The notes: generated by a model not told the origin, from the sequence alone. A stretch of 64,000 nt of DNA from Arcobacteraceae bacterium (GCA_023138835.1 JAGLOP010000009.1:1-64000), one strand, 5' to 3'; positions 34,227-42,377 are shown, counted from the first letter of the stretch. Translations and numbers: made by a program.

Positions 34227-34400
34227 ATACTTCTTTTGAGTTTGAGTTCTTTAAGAATATTGTGCTTTTAGATGGTTTGTTTCGGAGATAAGATTTCTCT
34301 GATGATAAGTTTTAATCCACTTTCCCTTTTTATTGCGTGTATCATCTGATGCACTTTGACTTGACTTAAAATATACTTCTTTTGTTTTTATGTTCTTTAA
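34227..34400 (+). repeat. Two copies of an ATACTTCTTTTG...GTTCTTTAA block
   Basis: ATACTTCTTTTG starts at 34227 and again at 34373, each followed by T-rich sequence ending GTTCTTTAAGAA or GTTCTTTAAAAA. Both copies are preceded by TTTGAC-type motifs, so promoter and operator appear duplicated with a 146-base offset. Confidence 0.5.
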
Positions 34401-34468
34401 AAAACCCATTGTTAAAAATAAATCAGACTAATAATCTGATTATATCCCGACTTAAGGAGACCAATAGA

Positions 34469-35917
34469 ATGGAATCTCAAAACAACATAACTGTTGTTAT
34501 AGGCGATGAAACTCTTCCCGAGTATATCATTCCTATAGTAGGCCAAATTAAAGTATATTTTACTTTAATTCGGTCAAATAATCTTGTGGTCAAAACATAC
34601 CTGCCAGATGGTAAGAAAAAAACTGCTGCAAGTATTTGGAAAGCTAAATATAGTATGCAACATGTAGATGGATTATTGAGTTTTGATAAGTATCTATGGA
34701 CACTTACTCAAAATGATACGATTAGTCTTGGTATTACAGAGAAGATAGGCGGTGACTTAGTTACTAATACAAAACTTGAAGATGGTGCTACTGGTACAAA
34801 TCTAATTAGTAGAAGTGGTAGATTTATAAAATTTCTTAATGAAACCTATAAATACTATAAGGAAACTAAAGATTTCTCAGCATTTCTAGTAGATATTGAC
34901 TTTGATAAAAAGTCACCTAGTCACTTTAAGCTAGATACTAAAGAAGAAGTAAGAGCAGTTTTAATTAAACTAGCTCCTATGCTTGAGTTTGTGCAAATGT
35001 TAATTCGCCCATCAAGTTCATCGGGTATTAGAAATAGTGAAACGGGTGAATACAGAAATCTTAGCAAAAGCTATCATGTTTATATTCTTATAAGTAACAC
35101 TAAATATATACATCACTTTACAGAGTATCTGAAGAGAAGATGTTGGCAAAATAACTTTGCTTATGTCACAACTAATGGTGCTGGTGTAACTGATAGGTAT
35201 ATTATGGATCTAAGTGTAATGAAAACTAGCGAAAGGCTTGTGGTAGAAAGTGTACCAATTACATATCTACCTTACATTAAAGAGATAGAACCATCATCTT
35301 TTTATGGTGGTGGAATACTTGACTTAGAAAAATTTGAAAATTATGCCAATGAGCCTGATTATAAAGAGGAGTTAAATAGACAAAAGCAACTGATAAAAGG
35401 GACTAATGATTTAAAAATAAGTTCTCGTAAAACTAAAAATAATAAATCTTTAACCCCAATAAATTGTATACCGTTATCGACAAACAATAATACTTCAATA
35501 ATTATATCAGATGATACTTTAAAGAAGATGGGTTATATCCATCATTACTTTAAAGATACTACATATTCAAAGATTCAAGAAGTGCAAAATTTCTTAGATG
35601 AGTATGTTGTAAAAGCAATACTGATTTTTCTTGGTTATAAAATTGAACATAACTTAATGTTTAAGATGAGAGTAGATGAAAAAACAGCATCAGCATCAAT
35701 ACAAAGGAAGACAGCTCTAATATCAGACTTCGGTTCAAATTTTAGAGGTGGTATTGTTAATTTTATTATGGAAGTGTATCAGCTCGATTTTATAACTAGC
35801 TTTAGATACTTTAAAAATCTTTTTGGACAAAACTACAAGATTAAAAGCAAAATAGGTGCATTAAGAGACCCAAAAAAGTTTCAAAAATGCTTGCAAACAA
35901 TTTCTATTACATTTTAA
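34469..35917 (+). CDS. AEP-type primase with cysteine-less CHC2-like C-terminal domain
   Basis: 482 residues from ATG 34469; AAGGAGA 8 bases upstream makes this start clear. The middle part carries the archaeo-eukaryotic primase triad: V-D-I-D-F-D (about residues 141-146), S-Y-H-V-Y-I with the s-x-H motif (His about 203) and Y-I-M-D-L-S (Asp about 247). Near the C-terminus, F-K-M-R-V-D-E-K-T-A-S-A-S-I and F-G-S-N-F-R-G-G-I-V-N-F-I-M copy the DnaG CHC2 zinc-domain pattern but lack its zinc cysteines and His. The enzyme should prime replication of the excised element together with the adjoining helicase. Confidence 0.78.
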   Translation: MESQNNITVVIGDETLPEYIIPIVGQIKVYFTLIRSNNLVVKTYLPDGKKKTAASIWKAKYSMQHVDGLLSFDKYLWTLTQNDTISLGITEKIGGDLVTNTKLEDGATGTNLISRSGRFIKFLNETYKYYKETKDFSAFLVDIDFDKKSPSHFKLDTKEEVRAVLIKLAPMLEFVQMLIRPSSSSGIRNSETGEYRNLSKSYHVYILISNTKYIHHFTEYLKRRCWQNNFAYVTTNGAGVTDRYIMDLSVMKTSERLVVESVPITYLPYIKEIEPSSFYGGGILDLEKFENYANEPDYKEELNRQKQLIKGTNDLKISSRKTKNNKSLTPINCIPLSTNNNTSIIISDDTLKKMGYIHHYFKDTTYSKIQEVQNFLDEYVVKAILIFLGYKIEHNLMFKMRVDEKTASASIQRKTALISDFGSNFRGGIVNFIMEVYQLDFITSFRYFKNLFGQNYKIKSKIGALRDPKKFQKCLQTISITF

Positions 35918-35927
35918 AGGAGAAATT

Positions 35928-37554
35928 TTGAAATTAGATATAGATAGTATCATTAATGATACTGAAGAAAATAAAAGATTAGAAAAAGGAGGTGTTGATT
36001 TTTCAACACTTTCAAAATCTAATAAAAATGATGATGACACAGTAAAAGAAGAAAAAATACCCATAAAGTTCAGTAGATTTGAACTTCCAGATGGTACAAC
36101 TTATTTTATTGTTAATAATTGGATGGAAAATCCACACCCAACACTTCTTTTACTTGATAAAAAAGGTGCTGCTGTTTGGATGTATGAAGATGGAGAATTT
36201 GCTTTTAGGCGAACCCCAAACTCAAAAGTAAGATTTAAGATGACTAAAACAAAATTAATTATGGTACTTAGTAAGTTACTTAATAAGGTTGTGGTTTTTG
36301 ATGATAACGATATGAAAAAAGATGTAATTAAATCATTTGACTTACTGCTAGTTTCCGAAGATGTATTTAATCCATTTATTAAAAAAGAATTCTTTGAAAA
36401 AGATGATTTAATTTTCAGAAATACTTTTAGACAAACATCTTTTATGGAGCTTGATAAAAATCAAAAATATAACCAACCAGTAATCATTAATAAGTTAATT
36501 AACCATTTAGTAAGAAATGATCAAGAGCGTTATGACTGGCTTATTAATTGGCTAGCTTACTTCTTCCAAGAATTAAGGAAAAGTCCTGTTGCACTCTTTT
36601 TAAAGGGATGTCAAAGGAGCAGGTAAAGGAATCCTATATGATGATATCATAGTTCCTCTATTTGGGAAAAACCAATGTATTCAAGTAAATGACAAGACAA
36701 TGAAGAGTGACTTCATTGGTGGAGTGGTTGAGGGTAGATTGGTTATGAATCTTGATGAAATATCAAGTGGTATTCAAAATAATAAAGAATTTAAAAATCA
36801 GCTTAAAGCTCTAATATCAAATAGAGCGGGAACATTTAGTAAAAAATTTGTTAATACTGAGGAAGAAACACCTCTATATGCAATGATATTAATAACATCA
36901 AATGAACCAAAAGCCTTAGAGGTTGAATCAAATGATAGAAGACTAACAGTTTTTGAAACACTAGGAAATATCTCAAAAATTAACTTTCTTGGATTAGGTG
37001 AATATCATAAGCTAATTGATGCAATAACATCTGAATTAGATGCTTTTGCATTAATGCTTTTAAATTATAATGTTGATGTAAAAAAAGCAACAACAGCAAT
37101 GAATACTCCAGAAAAAGAAGCACTTGTGGGAGTTAGTTCTAATCGATTTAAGTCATTTTCTGAAGCACTAAAAAGTATGGATATTGAATTCTTTGAAGAT
37201 TTAAAAGATGATATAGGATATAGAGATACCTACTTTAAATTAGTAAATTGTTTCAAGAAGTTCAGATTATCTAGAAAAATGTTAAAAAATGCATTTGGTA
37301 AATTATACGGTGATATAACTACTAATGCATTAATGGAGCAACTAAGAGCAATCGATCCTGTATTTTTTAATGAAGAACATAATACAACAAAAGATAATAC
37401 TGGCGATTACTTATTTAAATTGGATTCAGATTGTAATAATTCATATGCTTCTGATTCTGTTGATAGTGTTAAGGATATTGAAAATATAAATAATTCTAAT
37501 ACTTTACTAAAGGCACCGATTCCGGTACCTCCATCATTACATAATGAAATATAA
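35928..37554 (+). pseudogene. SF3/D5-like replicative helicase, frameshifted in Walker A
   Basis: Two overlapping frames together encode about 541 residues. The first (TTG 35928, AAAGGAG upstream) ends at 36626 with F-L-K-G-C-Q-R-S-R-stop. Removing one A from the AAA at about 36610-36612 gives F-L-K-G-C-Q-G-A-G-K-G, an intact P-loop running on into I-L-Y-D-D-I-I-V-P-L. Further on are Walker B M-N-L-D-E-I and motif C L-I-T-S-N-E-P of superfamily 3 helicases. With the extra A the ATPase core is lost. It is either a real inactivation or a sequence error; a programmed +1 shift is less likely. Confidence 0.82.
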
Positions 37555-37597
37555 TTTATATATTAATCTTGTAATAAGTGTGATTTAGTCACAACAC

Positions 37598-37623
37598 AAA
37601 GTAGTATCTTAAGGTACTACTTT
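37598..37623 (+). terminator. Terminator after helicase
   Basis: AAAGTAGTA pairs perfectly with TACTACTTT around the loop TCTTAAGG, followed by a T. It lies 44 bases after the helicase stop and before the 62-aa gene. A smaller TGTGA/TCACA stem precedes it. Confidence 0.6.
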
Positions 37624-37657
37624 TAAAAATAAAAATAAAAATAATATTGGAAAAATA

Positions 37658-37846
37658 ATGGAAAATAATTACATTCAAAATAAAATAGATGATCAAATGG
37701 TTGATGAACTAAATAGAGACATTATCAAGTGTCAAGAGATAGCAAAAAGAGTAGAAAAGAATAATACAGTCTTAACTGCAAGTGAATTAAAGTTTATGAA
37801 AGAAACTCAAACCAGAAGAGCAATACATATAATTACAAACTATTAA
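37658..37846 (+). CDS. Hypothetical element protein, 62 aa
   Basis: 62 residues, beginning MENNYIQNKIDDQMVDELNR, helical and acidic, with no cysteine motif. A weak ribosome site (TTGGAAAAATA) precedes the ATG. No family is recognised. It lies between the helicase terminator and the 22-bp box that precedes the excisionase-like gene, so it may be a small regulator of the element. Confidence 0.5.
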   Translation: MENNYIQNKIDDQMVDELNRDIIKCQEIAKRVEKNNTVLTASELKFMKETQTRRAIHIITNY

Positions 37847-37852
37847 ATACGG

Positions 37853-37874
37853 GTGGTATTTTTAGTGGTATTTT
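37853..37874 (+). repeat. Element-specific 22-bp box upstream of excisionase-like gene
   Basis: Perfect copy of the paired GTGGTATT octamers (four-base spacer TTTA) plus TT, identical to the reverse-complement copy at 31753-31774. It is about 90 bases before the ATG of the AlpA-like gene and may be that protein's own binding site. Confidence 0.75.
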
Positions 37875-37961
37875 AAGATAAAACTCTTTTTCTTAAAATA
37901 CAGTCAATAGACAACTGACTTAAAACCTTAGTCCAAAATATTAAAACATTAGGACAACAAA

Positions 37962-38201
37962 ATGGAAAATAAGGAAATGATTTTTAAATCATTAAGAGAT
38001 AAATATAACATAACAGTAACAAAAAAAGAGTTGGCACAGATACTATCAAGCTCAGTATCATTTATAGATAAGTGTATTATGAAAGGGGAAAATATCCCAA
38101 ACTATAAGAAGCTAGGAAATAGTCAAAATAGTAAGATAATTTTTAATCTTGCTGATGTGGTTGACTACATTTGTAACACAACTAAGGTATATCACTGTTA
38201 A
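37962..38201 (+). CDS. AlpA/excisionase-like DNA-binding protein
   Basis: 79 residues. The central part V-T-K-K-E-L-A-Q-I-L-S-S-S-V-S-F-I-D-K-C-I reads as a helix-turn-helix of the HTH_17/AlpA type, followed by the I-P-N-Y-K-K-L-G wing and I-I-F-N-L-A-D-V-V-D-Y-I, the usual end of such excisionase-family proteins. In P4-like satellites AlpA controls integrase expression and excision. Here the gene is two genes upstream of the integrase and follows a 22-bp box, fitting a switch between integrated and excised states. Confidence 0.7.
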   Translation: MENKEMIFKSLRDKYNITVTKKELAQILSSSVSFIDKCIMKGENIPNYKKLGNSQNSKIIFNLADVVDYICNTTKVYHC

Positions 38202-38245
38202 TACAGTGATGACCAAATATAATAAATTTAATAAAAGAGGAAAAA

Positions 38246-38668
38246 ATGAATAAGAGATATAAAATGGGTGATAAAGATTTTAGGATAAAAAGCACAGGTA
38301 TGCTAGAGATGCAAAATGGGAAAGTAGTAGTTTCATTAGATTTTTATGATGGAACTATAAAATTTTCTAATGATAGTGAGTATAAACATAGTTTAATGAA
38401 CATACAAGGCATGATTAACCACATAATAGTATCTGAGTTTGATATATCTAGTACGTATGATATTTTAAATACAAATGATGCTTATATTTTAAAAGCAAGA
38501 GGTGAAAAGGTAACAGTAATAGTTGATTTATACTATGAAACAATAGAAGTTACGCATGATGATGGTAGTGCGAATACAGTATCATTAAGTACATTTGCAA
38601 GACATATCGATGATAGATATGAAACTCTACAATGCAATCAGATAACCCCTGATACAGTTCTGTTTTAG
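38246..38668 (+). CDS. Hypothetical element protein, 140 aa
   Basis: 140 residues with AAGAGGAAAAA before the ATG. It is predicted to be beta-rich: strand-like segments M-L-E-M-Q-N-G-K-V-V-V-S-L-D-F-Y and V-T-V-I-V-D-L-Y-Y-E-T-I-E-V-T repeat a similar pattern, hinting at an internal duplication of about 65 residues. No catalytic or DNA-binding motif is seen. It sits between the excisionase-like and integrase genes and is probably co-transcribed with them. Function unknown. Confidence 0.55.
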   Translation: MNKRYKMGDKDFRIKSTGMLEMQNGKVVVSLDFYDGTIKFSNDSEYKHSLMNIQGMINHIIVSEFDISSTYDILNTNDAYILKARGEKVTVIVDLYYETIEVTHDDGSANTVSLSTFARHIDDRYETLQCNQITPDTVLF

Positions 38669-38681
38669 AAAGGAAAATGCA

Positions 38682-39779
38682 ATGGTTAAATCAAAAAAAT
38701 ATAATGGCATATATTTGCATAAACTTGTAAGTGGTGATATAACATTTTACATACAATATATAGATGAAGATAAGAAAAACTGTAAAATTAAGGTAGGTAG
38801 GAAATCAGAAGGGATTGATGAAAACTATTGTCATCATAAGAGAAATGAAATCATTACTCAAATTAGATTAGGGGAAAACCCTAAACTAATTCAAAAGAAT
38901 AGTTTATCATTTGATGAAGTAGCTCAAAAATACATCATTAATCGTTCATTAGAGGGTAGAAAAGAAGAGTCAACAAAAAGGACTGTATTGTTTTACAATA
39001 AGCATATACAGCCAGTTATGAAAGGTAAAAGCATACATTCTATTTCTGTAGAGTTTTTAAATAAGTACAAAATGGATAAAGTTAAAGTTTTATCACAAAC
39101 ATCTGTAAATAATTTGCTAGAACTCATATCAGCAATAATAAATTTTGGCACAAATCATTTAGATTTAAAAATAGATAATCATCTTGTAAATAAAAAGGTT
39201 AAAAGATTTAAAATAGACAATAAAAGAGAAAAATTTCTAAATAAAGAGAATGTACAATTACTCTTAAAAAAGACAGCAAAATATAAAAAATTAGATTTAG
39301 CTGTAAGACTGGCATTATCAACAGGTGCAAGATTATATACAGTATTAACAATTCAAAAAAAGAACATTGATATCAAAAATAGAACTATATTATTAACTGA
39401 CCATAAAAATGATTCAACATATACATCATATCTTCCTGAATGCTACTTTGAGAACTTTGATTTTTTAAAAGCTTTAAAACCAAATGACTACATAGTATCT
39501 GATGATGGCAATATCATAACCAAGGGTGCTATTCAAAAGATGTTTAAAAAAGTAGTTGATCCATTATTTAATATTGGATTAGCAGTAGATGACAGAAAGA
39601 ACAGAACAGTTTTTCATACTTTAAGACATACTTATTGTTCTCTTTTAGCAATAAATAATGTACCAATTTTCACAATACAAAAACTAGTAAATCATAAGTC
39701 AATAGCATCTACTATCCGTTATGCAAAATTAGACCAAACAACAATGTTTCAATCTGTTAATGAATCATTTGCTTCATAA
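38682..39779 (+). CDS. Tyrosine integrase of the element
   Basis: 365 residues with the three-part layout of phage-type integrases: an N-terminal arm-binding domain (about residues 1-55), a SAM-like core-binding domain (about 65-165), and a catalytic domain. Catalytic residues are visible as the Arg in S-T-G-A-R-L, H-T-L-R-H-T-Y, the His in L-V-N-H-K-S and the nucleophile in I-R-Y-A-K. The gene ends 185 bases before attR and points toward it. It should catalyse insertion at and excision from the hydrolase-gene attachment site. Confidence 0.94.
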   Translation: MVKSKKYNGIYLHKLVSGDITFYIQYIDEDKKNCKIKVGRKSEGIDENYCHHKRNEIITQIRLGENPKLIQKNSLSFDEVAQKYIINRSLEGRKEESTKRTVLFYNKHIQPVMKGKSIHSISVEFLNKYKMDKVKVLSQTSVNNLLELISAIINFGTNHLDLKIDNHLVNKKVKRFKIDNKREKFLNKENVQLLLKKTAKYKKLDLAVRLALSTGARLYTVLTIQKKNIDIKNRTILLTDHKNDSTYTSYLPECYFENFDFLKALKPNDYIVSDDGNIITKGAIQKMFKKVVDPLFNIGLAVDDRKNRTVFHTLRHTYCSLLAINNVPIFTIQKLVNHKSIASTIRYAKLDQTTMFQSVNESFAS

Positions 39780-39815
39780 ATAAAATATATTTCCACCTCT
39801 TTTTTCCAAAAGGTT

Positions 39816-39836
39816 GTGGAAAATATGTGGAAAAAT
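39816..39836 (+). repeat. Right arm-type repeat (GTGGAAAA pair)
   Basis: Same paired octamers as 23530-23550, with one mismatch, in the same orientation. It ends 128 bases before attR. An imperfect inverted stretch beginning TTTCCACC at 39790 could also form the integrase-gene terminator. Confidence 0.7.
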
Positions 39837-39894
39837 TCAAAAAGTACAATTTTAAAATATCAATTTTTTACAAGACAAATAAAAGTAATTATTG

Positions 39895-39900
39895 TATAAT
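39895..39900 (+). promoter_or_regulatory. Element-supplied -10 box for the restored hydrolase gene
   Basis: TATAAT with an upstream TG (TTGTATAAT) lies 25 bases before the ATG at 39926, inside the element boundary. It replaces the native promoter left at 23322-23327. Confidence 0.55.
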
Positions 39901-39925
39901 GCCCCTAGATATAAGGAATAAGCAT

Positions 39926-40534
39926 ATGAAAACAATAAATTATAACAATCAAAAAGCAACCCCTTCAAAGGTGGTATGTATTGGTCGAAACTATGTAGAA
40001 CACATAAAAGAATTAAACAACGAAACACCGGATACTATGGTTGTATTTAACAAACCAAACTCTGCGATAACTGATAAACTTTATTTTATAAGTGAAGATA
40101 CAAGATTTGAGGGTGAAATTTGTTTTTTAATTAAAAATAAAAAAATAAATGGTGTTGGTTTTGGACTTGATTTAACAAAAGCTGACATCCAAAATAAAAT
40201 AAAAACCAAAGGTTTACCTTGGGAAAGAGCAAAGGCTTTTGATAATTCTGCAGTTTTGGGCGAATTTGTATCTTTTGATGGTGATATTAAAAAACTTAGA
40301 CTTGAACTTTTTATCAATGACGAATTGATACAATTTGCCAATTATGACTTGATGATTTATAAACCAAATAATATGATAGAAGAGATAAAAACTTTTATGA
40401 CTTTAGAAGATGGTGATATAATTATGAGTGGAACGCCTAAAGGTGTAGGTAATTATAAGCTTGAAGATAAGTTTGTAGGAAAAATATTTTGTGAAGATAA
40501 TTTGCTTGTAGAATCATCTTGGATAGTTTGTTAG
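39926..40534 (+). CDS. Fumarylacetoacetate hydrolase family protein
   Basis: 202 residues from ATG 39926 (AAGGA about 9 bases upstream); the upstream ATG at 39827 is ignored because it lies in the att region without a ribosome site. The metal-binding motif is F-E-G-E-I-C-F, with G-R-N-Y-V-E-H and S-G-T-P-K-G-V-G as family hallmarks. Members cleave acylpyruvates or decarboxylate oxaloacetate. The first 20 or so codons come from the integrative element and the rest is chromosomal. The protein appears complete, so integration should not abolish it. Confidence 0.88.
   Translation: MKTINYNNQKATPSKVVCIGRNYVEHIKELNNETPDTMVVFNKPNSAITDKLYFISEDTRFEGEICFLIKNKKINGVGFGLDLTKADIQNKIKTKGLPWERAKAFDNSAVLGEFVSFDGDIKKLRLELFINDELIQFANYDLMIYKPNNMIEEIKTFMTLEDGDIIMSGTPKGVGNYKLEDKFVGKIFCEDNLLVESSWIVC
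39964..39990 (+). repeat. attR: right attachment site
   Basis: 27 bases ending in GGTCGAAA (39983-39990), 23 of 27 identical to attL at 23373-23399. It encodes codons around C-I-G-R of the restored hydrolase gene. Confidence 0.8.
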
Positions 40535-40539
40535 AAAAC

Positions 40540-40926
40540 ATGATAGAACTTTTTATTTTTATAATTATTTTTGCAGGCTTAGAAGTTTTTGAATCTAATT
40601 GGCAAAAAGCAGATACATTTTACGGTGTAATTAAAAATAACTATATAGTGTATCAAAAAAGTTTATTGTTGTATTTTTTCTTAAATCCGACATTTATTTA
40701 TACTTTATTTTTATCATTTTACTTAAATAATTTTACTTTTTGGATGAGTTCTATTATCGTTTTAAAATTTGCCGACATCAGCTTCCGGCTTCATCTAATG
40801 CAAAAGATAGATAAAGATGAACCTCTTAGCGATATTATACCTATTGACATGAGTATGAATAATTATTTACGATATATTAATGTAGTGATTTATCCACTTT
40901 GTTTTATTTTTGCCAATCTTGGCTAA
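40540..40926 (+). CDS. Small integral membrane protein
   Basis: 128 residues from ATG 40540; the TTG at 40519 inside the previous gene is less likely. About four hydrophobic segments: an N-terminal helix (M-I-E-L-F-I-F-I-I-I-F-A-G-L), one around S-L-L-L-Y-F-F-L-N-P-T-F-I-Y, one around W-M-S-S-I-I-V-L-K-F, and a C-terminal helix V-V-I-Y-P-L-C-F-I-F-A. It starts 5 bases after the hydrolase stop, so it belongs to the same transcript. No family is recognised. Confidence 0.6.
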   Translation: MIELFIFIIIFAGLEVFESNWQKADTFYGVIKNNYIVYQKSLLLYFFLNPTFIYTLFLSFYLNNFTFWMSSIIVLKFADISFRLHLMQKIDKDEPLSDIIPIDMSMNNYLRYINVVIYPLCFIFANLG

Positions 40927-41016
40927 ACCACTTTTAGATTTATACTTACTTGGGTTTTAAATAATATATTGTTATAATACTATATTGAGACTAATGCTTG
41001 AAAGGGTTTTGTATAG

Positions 41017-42348
41017 ATGAAATTTCCACTAATTTATGAGATAGCAACAAAAAATGCAGTAAAAATTGATATAAGTTCAACATTAAATGAAGCCATTGAT
41101 TTAATGTATAGATACAATCATAGAAATGTAATAGTAGTAGATAAAAATAAATTCTTTATCTTAACTGCAAATGATATATTGAAGTTAAAATTAAAAGGAT
41201 ATGATTTTTCAATTGAGATATCAAATATCAAATTAGAGATACTGCCAACTATAAGTAAAGATGCAAATATTTTAGATACGATGCCGTTTTTAGAAGACAG
41301 TATTGAACATATTTGTGTTGTGGATGATGATGGCAGTTTATTTGGCATATTAACATATACAGATATTATAAGTCATATTGATCCAGAGTCATTGATGGAA
41401 AATTATCGCTTGGCAGATTTGATGAATATGAATAAGAATATTCAAAAAATATCAAAAGATACATCAACAACTGATGCTTTAAGAAATATGGCAGATAATG
41501 ATTTTGATTGTGTTGTTGTATTAAAAAAAGATTTACCAATAGGTATCCTTACAACAAAAGATATTATGGACTTAATAAAAAGAGGTCCGGACTTAAATCT
41601 TCCAGTAAGTGATTATATGTCATCTCCGGTAGAATCTCTAGATGAAAATTCTACTATAAAAGAAGCTATTAATTTTATGAAAGAGAAGCATTTTAAAAGA
41701 ATAATCATTACAAATAAAAATGGTGAATTTACAGGATTAATTTTACAAAAAGAGTTGATTTCTCTCTCTTACAGCAGATGGGCAATTTTGATGAAACAAT
41801 ATTCTACAGAACTAAACGAAATAAATACTGTTTTAGAACAAAAAAATAAGAGATTTGAGAAAATGGCTTTTACTGACCAATTAACAGGTCTGTACAATAG
41901 ATATAAATTCACAGAATTATTTGTATCAGAATATCATACAATGGCACAAAGAGATAATAAAATGTCATTAATAATGTTAGATATAGATTTTTTTAAAAAA
42001 ATAAATGATAAATATGGTCATAATATTGGAGATAGAGTATTGTTGCAAATGTCAAATATACTGCTTAGACACCTAAGAAATGTAGATATAGTCGGCAGAT
42101 GGGGCGGTGAAGAATTTCTTATTTTACTTCCAACAGCAACATTGGAAAATGCCACAACATTAGCAGATAAACTAAGAATTGCTATACAAGATTTTGATAT
42201 GGATGAACACTTAAAAGTAACTGCAAGTTTTGGTGTTACGGAAGTGAAAATAGGTGATGATATTAAAAGTGCTGTTAAAAGAGCTGACGATGCTCTATAT
42301 GAAGCTAAAAATAGTGGCAGGAACTGTGTCAAGGCTAAGGTTGATTAA
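41017..42348 (+). CDS. Diguanylate cyclase with four CBS domains
   Basis: 443 residues. About 265 residues of CBS repeats (recognisable by V-S-D-Y-M-S-S-P-V-E-S-L and I-G-I-L-T-T-K-D-I-M-D) form two Bateman pairs. A GGDEF domain follows with D-I-D-F-F-K-K-I-N-D and the active-site loop G-G-E-E-F. There is no signal peptide or membrane segment. It should make c-di-GMP in response to an adenine nucleotide or similar ligand bound by the CBS pairs. No RxxD inhibitory site is evident just before G-G-E-E-F (the residues there are V-D-I-V-G-R-W). It lies 29 bases before a second cyclase gene. Confidence 0.92.
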   Translation: MKFPLIYEIATKNAVKIDISSTLNEAIDLMYRYNHRNVIVVDKNKFFILTANDILKLKLKGYDFSIEISNIKLEILPTISKDANILDTMPFLEDSIEHICVVDDDGSLFGILTYTDIISHIDPESLMENYRLADLMNMNKNIQKISKDTSTTDALRNMADNDFDCVVVLKKDLPIGILTTKDIMDLIKRGPDLNLPVSDYMSSPVESLDENSTIKEAINFMKEKHFKRIIITNKNGEFTGLILQKELISLSYSRWAILMKQYSTELNEINTVLEQKNKRFEKMAFTDQLTGLYNRYKFTELFVSEYHTMAQRDNKMSLIMLDIDFFKKINDKYGHNIGDRVLLQMSNILLRHLRNVDIVGRWGGEEFLILLPTATLENATTLADKLRIAIQDFDMDEHLKVTASFGVTEVKIGDDIKSAVKRADDALYEAKNSGRNCVKAKVD

Positions 42349-42377
42349 AATATCATATTAAAAATGAAAGGTCATCT

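Larger units (their letters stand above)
34068..34468. other. Regulatory region before the primase gene
   Basis: 401 bases with no supportable gene; an upstream ATG at 34382 lacks a ribosome site and is not used. The region holds a perfect palindrome and a partly duplicated promoter-like block (34211-34400), so it probably controls the primase-helicase operon or contains a replication origin. Confidence 0.5.
23392..39990 (+). mobile_element. Integrative, satellite-like element carrying ABC-3C and R-M defence
   Basis: About 16.6 kb between two copies of the GGTCGAAA-ending attachment segment. The right end encodes a tyrosine integrase. Inside are an AlpA-like small protein, a serine recombinase, an AEP primase, an SF3 helicase and several unknown small genes, but no capsid, tail, portal, terminase, relaxase or type IV secretion gene. 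That gene set resembles P4/PICI-type satellites or an integrated plasmid. Like SXT/R391 elements in prfC, it inserts at the 5' end of a gene and replaces the promoter and N-terminus. The cargo is an ABC-3C conflict system and a restriction-modification pair. The interior looks more A+T-rich than the flanks. Confidence 0.87.

Noticed and set aside
34382-34468. Longer primase start at ATG 34382
   Set aside because: The segment is a regulatory region with duplicated motifs; AAGGAGA marks ATG 34469.
36590-36640. Programmed +1 frameshift to make active helicase
   Set aside because: No slippery codon with stop context or stimulatory structure of known type; a plain insertion or sequence error is simpler.
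31753-37874. CRISPR array made of the GTGGTATT boxes
   Set aside because: The copies are kilobases apart and separated by genes, without regular spacers or cas genes.
39827-39925. Longer hydrolase start inside the attR flank
   Set aside because: No ribosome site, and the stub at the other end starts at the equivalent of ATG 39926.
23392-39990. Complete prophage or conjugative element
   Set aside because: No capsid, portal, terminase, tail, relaxase or type IV secretion genes were seen.
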